From positions 1,004,763 through 1,068,762 of the forward strand of contig JACTVC010000010.1 of the NCBI GenBank assembly GCA_018417955.1: a DNA stretch of 64,000 nucleotides, given 5' to 3'. Made by a program: the position numbers and the translations under genes. Below the pieces are notes generated by a model. It was not told the DNA's origin. It worked only from the letters and a program-made list of their open reading frames with translations, and ran no database searches. The DNA comes from Laccaria trichodermophora. Its lineage: Eukaryota > Basidiomycota > Agaricomycetes > Agaricales > Hydnangiaceae. Positions 60,024 through 64,000 of the stretch are shown here, piece after piece; position 1 is the stretch's first letter; every line of letters begins with the position of its first letter.

Positions 60024-62225
60024 ATGGCGTCGGCATCGCCTGAACCAACAGACGAGGAAGAGATCAATCTCACCTACAACGCCAATCCTGCCGTTTTGCA
60101 GCAAAGTAAAGAATACAAGCCCATCCCCCCGCCGTCGGCGGTGACTTTTTATGACAAGCATTTGGATCCTAGCTTGGTTCTCAAACACGTTGAGGCGTTG
60201 CCTTCATTAGTTATTGGTTTGTCCGACCTTGCTACAGATCTGGCCCGAAACATTGCAGATCGAGACATTTCGTTGCCAAAGGGTCATAGCTTTCTTGGTG
60301 CAACTTGGGATTCGGAAATGGAAGATGCGGTTTCTGTGGCGAAACACTATCTGGCGTATGTTTCAAAGTCGTGTTCATTCCTGGGTTCAACTTTAGCCTT
60401 TCATCCAACGTGTACCGAATGGTCTACCATTATGTGTTGGAAGAAGCCACCGGCCACCACAGAAATTGCTTTTGCAGCGGATGGCTTTTCTCTATCCATT
60501 CGTCGCACGGAGGTTGAACCTTACAAGTTGGATCTTTCACTCCCTTTGGAACAGTTTTTCGCGGACGAGACAAAGCAGGAGCTACTTGAACTACTTACTG
60601 CGTTTCCTCATCTCATTACTGGGCAAATGTTTGCCGTGACAGAAGAAGCCAAGGAGCTATTGACGAGACTACTGAAACACCCTTTAATTAAATTTCCCTG
60701 GATAACGTCTCGTACGGAGTGCTCAGCTTTTAGTCACCCTATGGATGCAAGAATCGGCGGGCCAGATTCAGCAAAGCTCCCATGGCTCGATAAGACAAAA
60801 ATCCAACCTTTAGCCTGCGGAACGGAAAAAACGCGGTTATCCAAAAATTCCCGCCGCATTATTGTGCCTTCGCGCATTGGAACAAAGCGCGGACGCAGTC
60901 ACGATGACCGCCCAAATCCAAATCATTACTTGCAACATGTAAGGTTAATTTTTCGACCACATTCAGCAATCCTCTAAATGTGTCGTAGGCATGGGCTCAG
61001 TCTGTATTGCAAGATACTACGTTCATTCTCTTTCACTGCGGAAAGTACGATAGAATTGGGGTTCGGCATCGCGCAACACAGACTCTCTATCTCTCTGATC
61101 TGATTGACGTCAACACGTGCAAAGACCCAGCATATGGTAAACTGCAAGTTGGCTTGTATGTAGCTGCGGTTCGAGATGCCAGGGAGCGCTTATCTCAAAT
61201 CAAAGCAGCTTCGAACCCAACAAATGCCAAAGCTGCACGGAAGAAACGGGGTCGACCTGAGGATGAGACGCCTCCCATGAGACACTCCAAAAGACGACGG
61301 CGTTCTAGCGTAGATCAGATAGAAACTGAGGTATCAGATGAGGTGATTACTACGTTACTTTCTTTTGAATTTTTTCTTGACGCTCGCCTCAGGACATCAT
61401 GCACAAGATCGGTCACCGTGATGTGGCCTTAGTGCGCCTTGTATATGGCATCTATAATTCTCCTGTTCCTGCGTCCTTCTTGCGCTGCGGCCCCTCCCTT
61501 ATATATGGGAAAGGACCAGCAACGGCCAAAGAAACCAGGCGAAAAGCAGCTTATAGTGAAACCGAGTATATATCGATCACCCTAGGGGACGAGATAAGCT
61601 GGGGAGCCATTTCCGTTGTTCATCACGCCACACTGTCGCTTCGAATGAGCGACAGTGGGGCTTTCACTCGTCAAGCGGTCGCAAAACTCGCGTTTTCCAA
61701 GGAAAACCAACAGTGCCTTCGACATGAATTCTCCGTTTATGCACACTTATCCACACATAAAGGTGTTAAAGGCTTGCTTCCGATCTACGGGCTGTTTCAA
61801 GATATGGAGGGAGGACCTCTAATGCTCGTTTTGGGCTATGGCGGCTCATCCCTTTTTTCCCGTGAAAAGGAGAGAACTGGGAAATATTCTGAGCAAGTGA
61901 ACGTTTCTGAGTCTGAACGGTCTGTCATATTTCCCAGTCGAAATCGCTGTCTTAATCTAACGAATCTATTACATCTCTTAGTCAAGCTTTTACTGATGTC
62001 ATAAGAAGCATACATGATGCTGGCGTTCGGCATCGTGATATTCGCCCACACAACATGCTCGTTAACGGGCAGGAGGTTTATTTTATTGATTTTGACCGCG
62101 CACAGATGGTAGCAACTCGGAAAGGCAGAGAAAATGAGATGATACGCTTGAACAGACTGTTCGAGGGTGAATTTTGTGACGGGGATGGCAGATCCTCTTA
62201 CGAACCCAGCCCACCTGGACACTGA
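60024..62225 (+). CDS. FunK1-like kinase protein with degenerate nuclease-like region (paralogue B)
   Basis: Exons 60024-60938, 60989-61330, 61393-61919 and 61982-62225 give about 675 residues. The N-terminus (EPTDEEEINLTYNANPAVL, YDKHLDPSLVLKHVEALPS) reaches an AADGF motif as in paralogue A, but no Glu-x-Lys follows where A has EFKS. The shared middle module reads AWAQSVLQDTTFILFHCG and DPAYGKLQVGLYVAAVRDAR, then a basic patch (RHSKRRRRSS) that may direct it to the nucleus. The kinase part has VAKLAFSKENQQCLRHEF, LMLVLGYGGSSLF, the loop VRHRDIRPHNMLV and FIDFDRAQ, so Lys, Glu, HRD Asp, Asn and metal Asp are all present. The domain ends soon afterwards and is shorter than a standard kinase, as in FunK1-like proteins. 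It lies 133 bp after paralogue A on the same strand. Confidence 0.75.
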
Positions 62226-63373
62226 GATAACGTCGCCTGCTGGCCGCGCTATGGTCCCCCTTTGGGCCCTACTATCTCTTTTTGATAGGTTTCCCGACTG
62301 TTCTGTATTCGTCAGTCACCCCCAGTCAGCCGATCGACACCAGTATGGGATGGAAGTTGCAACAAATTTTGGCAACTACGAACTCTGTTCGTTCCAAGAC
62401 CAAAAGAACACTAAACCAGCTCAAGAATCGTTGATATTTCAATCGGCTACGCGTATCACTATTGCTACACCTTTGCCTTGCCATTTTGAAATTTCTCTAC
62501 TACCGCCATTATGCGAGATGGGGTGACTCTGGGACTATTACGAAAGAGGCACACGCTACAAGCAACAATGACGCATAGTTCAAGTTGATTATTCAAGTAT
62601 ATGAATTTGTGAAGGTGGAGGCGGGCGACACTTGGGAGGTGGAGGTTCGCGAGGTATTCGAGCGTAAGATAGAGGCGGTGGAGACGGGAAATTGATGCAA
62701 AACAAATACTTTGCAGAGAAGGGCGATAACGTGGCCGAAGTCGATAACTATCGTCATCCGTCATGAGACGTAAGTAGCGCAACTTGAAAACACGACGTTT
62801 CGCGCAGTTTCCCTTTGAAAGTCGACAAAGATCAAGCAATATGTCAGCACGGGGTGTCAATGCGGCTGAGCTGTGACCGAGGTAGGCGACGTGCAGGATT
62901 CGTAAAGGAAGTCCTGGTAAACGATACCAAGCCCTATCCTGATGTCGTGCCCCGAACATAAATCCATAACGATATGCCGCGCGTGAAAACAGTGGGGTAT
63001 TTGACCCAGAATAGACGCTTGTCTGCCACCGGAATTATATGTAGGTGTCGTTCCGGCCGTACGCGTAATCCTTTTATTTCATGCTCGAATTGTCGTTGTG
63101 CATTGTGGCTGCAACTCTCTTGAAACTTGTTGAAAGTTGAGCTGTATGACTGCTGGTCCGTATTTGGGTTGTTTGTTGAATCGGGAAACGTGGGAGTTTC
63201 AATTCAAGCTCCGACAATATTCTGTTGATTCTGTCCTCGACACCGTCGGTAACGGCGAGCGTGATATTAGCGCGTCATCGGACGCATAGTGCCCGCCGCG
63301 TGCTCGGACCTTTCTAAACGACTTTATGATTCGTATCTTCTTCTCGACCGTCGTTAATCTCACACATTTACAA
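62226..63373. other. Intergenic with a doubtful minus-strand frame
   Basis: A 164-residue minus-strand frame (62465-62959) is Arg/Leu-rich, has no introns and no recognisable domain. I do not call it a gene. The rest shows no feature beyond the presumed promoter of the gene at 63374. Confidence 0.4.
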
Positions 63374-64000
63374 ATGTTGCCCTCACAACCCCAACCCACG
63401 GCCAAACGGAAAGCCTTGGACGATTCGAACCCGTTGCTCGCCGCCGCTAAGAGGGCGAAGAAGGAGGTGAGTTTCTACTTCATCTATTTGGCGAGAATGA
63501 TCTCTCATGTCTGCGTTTGGTCAATTTAGAACAAGACGGGTCCCTCGACGAAACGCAAATGTACGTGTCTTGGCCCTCATAGCACGCGTCATTTGGGTGA
63601 TATTGACTATGAGTTAAAAGTAATGAACGCAGAAGAAACACCAGGCGGTCTCCTTATCGTTCGCGCACCCGAATCAATGCCACACTCTCAGAATACCGCC
63701 CACACGAAACCATCCTCACGAGTCGCATCTCAACCACCCCCATCTTACCCGTCCTCAACGTTAGGCGCAGGCCCTTCTAAACCTCCCTCGAAGAAATTTC
63801 GCGCCGGCTCGCAACCCCCTCCGGCAGCGCGTTCATCCACCCTAGCCACGCTGCATGACGACCCCCAGCTTGAACAAGACGTCCGAGCGATGGAAGATGA
63901 AGCTGATCATCTCAGACGGAACTCACGAGCGCACACAACCATTGACCCTGCCTTTAATCCCGCGTTTCAGTTTCCCCCTCGCGCAGAATCTAGCACGACT
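63374..64000 (+). CDS. N-terminal part of a possible Dsn1/Mis12-complex kinetochore protein, cut by window edge
   Basis: The first exon from the ATG at 63374 encodes a basic stretch (AKRKALDDSNPLLAAAKRAK). After small introns near 63470-63529 and about 63530-63632 the frame reads ETPGGLLIVRAPES. A Ser/Pro-rich region and an acidic helix (DDPQLEQDVRAMEDEADHL) follow, ending THTTIDPAFN-like sequence at the edge. A lysine-rich start followed by GGLLIVRAP is a pattern I associate with basidiomycete Dsn1 proteins of the Mis12 complex. The defining C-terminal region lies outside, so the name is tentative. The exact splice sites around 63530-63632 are not settled, because the most obvious donor gives a stop codon. 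Confidence 0.4.

Noticed and set aside
62167..62526. Plus-strand frame overlapping the end of paralogue B
   Set aside because: It runs in a different frame from the conserved kinase end, and the in-frame stop at 62223-62225 fits better.
62465..62959. 164-residue minus-strand frame
   Set aside because: Arg/Leu-rich composition, no introns, no domain, no promoter pattern. Probably chance.
1..64000. CRISPR arrays, rRNA genes and prokaryotic phage or insertion-sequence modules
   Set aside because: None seen. The gene structure is eukaryotic throughout.

Overview
The window looks like nuclear DNA of a basidiomycete fungus, most likely an Agaricomycete. Genes are closely packed on both strands and are cut by many short (about 45-80 bp) GT-AG introns. 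They include fungal-only families: sphingolipid C9-methyltransferase, NRPS-like adenylate-forming reductases and FunK1-like kinases. No prokaryotic operon, CRISPR array, rRNA or confident tRNA was seen.

Layout. 1-2520 (+): 3' part of a nucleolar NOL11/Utp-type gene. 2863-4732 (-): sphingolipid C9-methyltransferase. About 4.75-9.3 kb: gene-poor, repeat-rich and strongly CpG-depleted, with a Tc1/mariner-type MITE. 9410-9820 (+): LSM6, followed by a locally duplicated and scrambled segment (10.0-13.7 kb) that holds an LSM6 exon fragment and a lineage-specific gene with a possible ubiquitin-like domain. 14202-14822 (+): ribosomal protein eL24. 15-16.9 kb: an inverted-repeat-bounded segment and a duplicated promoter/start region. 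16901-21075 (+): first adenylate-forming reductase (A-T-R). 21418-22084 (-): v-SNARE synaptobrevin. 22604-26648 (-): large CAMK-type kinase. 27-30.3 kb: gene-poor with degraded repeat pieces. 30367-34793 (+): second A-T-R paralogue. 35001-42094 (-): DNA polymerase epsilon catalytic subunit. 42184-42598: MITE-like inverted repeat. 42740-45361 (-): Ase1/PRC1. 45576-47457 (-): FAD monooxygenase. 48.3-49.0 kb (-): broken hypothetical gene. 49603-51226 (-): UBR7/Mlo2-type ligase. 51612-53861 (+): stand-alone hydantoinase B-type protein. 54003-54536: another MITE. 54778-56464 (+): F-box/leucine-rich protein. 57359-59890 and 60024-62225 (+): tandem paralogues with nuclease-like and kinase-like parts. 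63374-64000 (+): start of a possible Dsn1-type kinetochore gene.

The housekeeping genes (POL2, ASE1, LSM6, RPL24, SNC1, UBR7-like) are ordinary neighbours and do not form one pathway. The accessory content is what stands out. The strongest candidate for an undescribed system is the pair at 57.4-62.2 kb. Its first copy keeps a PD-(D/E)XK-like motif but has lost the kinase catalytic residues. Its second copy keeps the kinase residues but not the nuclease motif. Next in interest are the two A-T-R enzymes, one with a duplicated promoter, and the CpG-free repeat desert beside LSM6.
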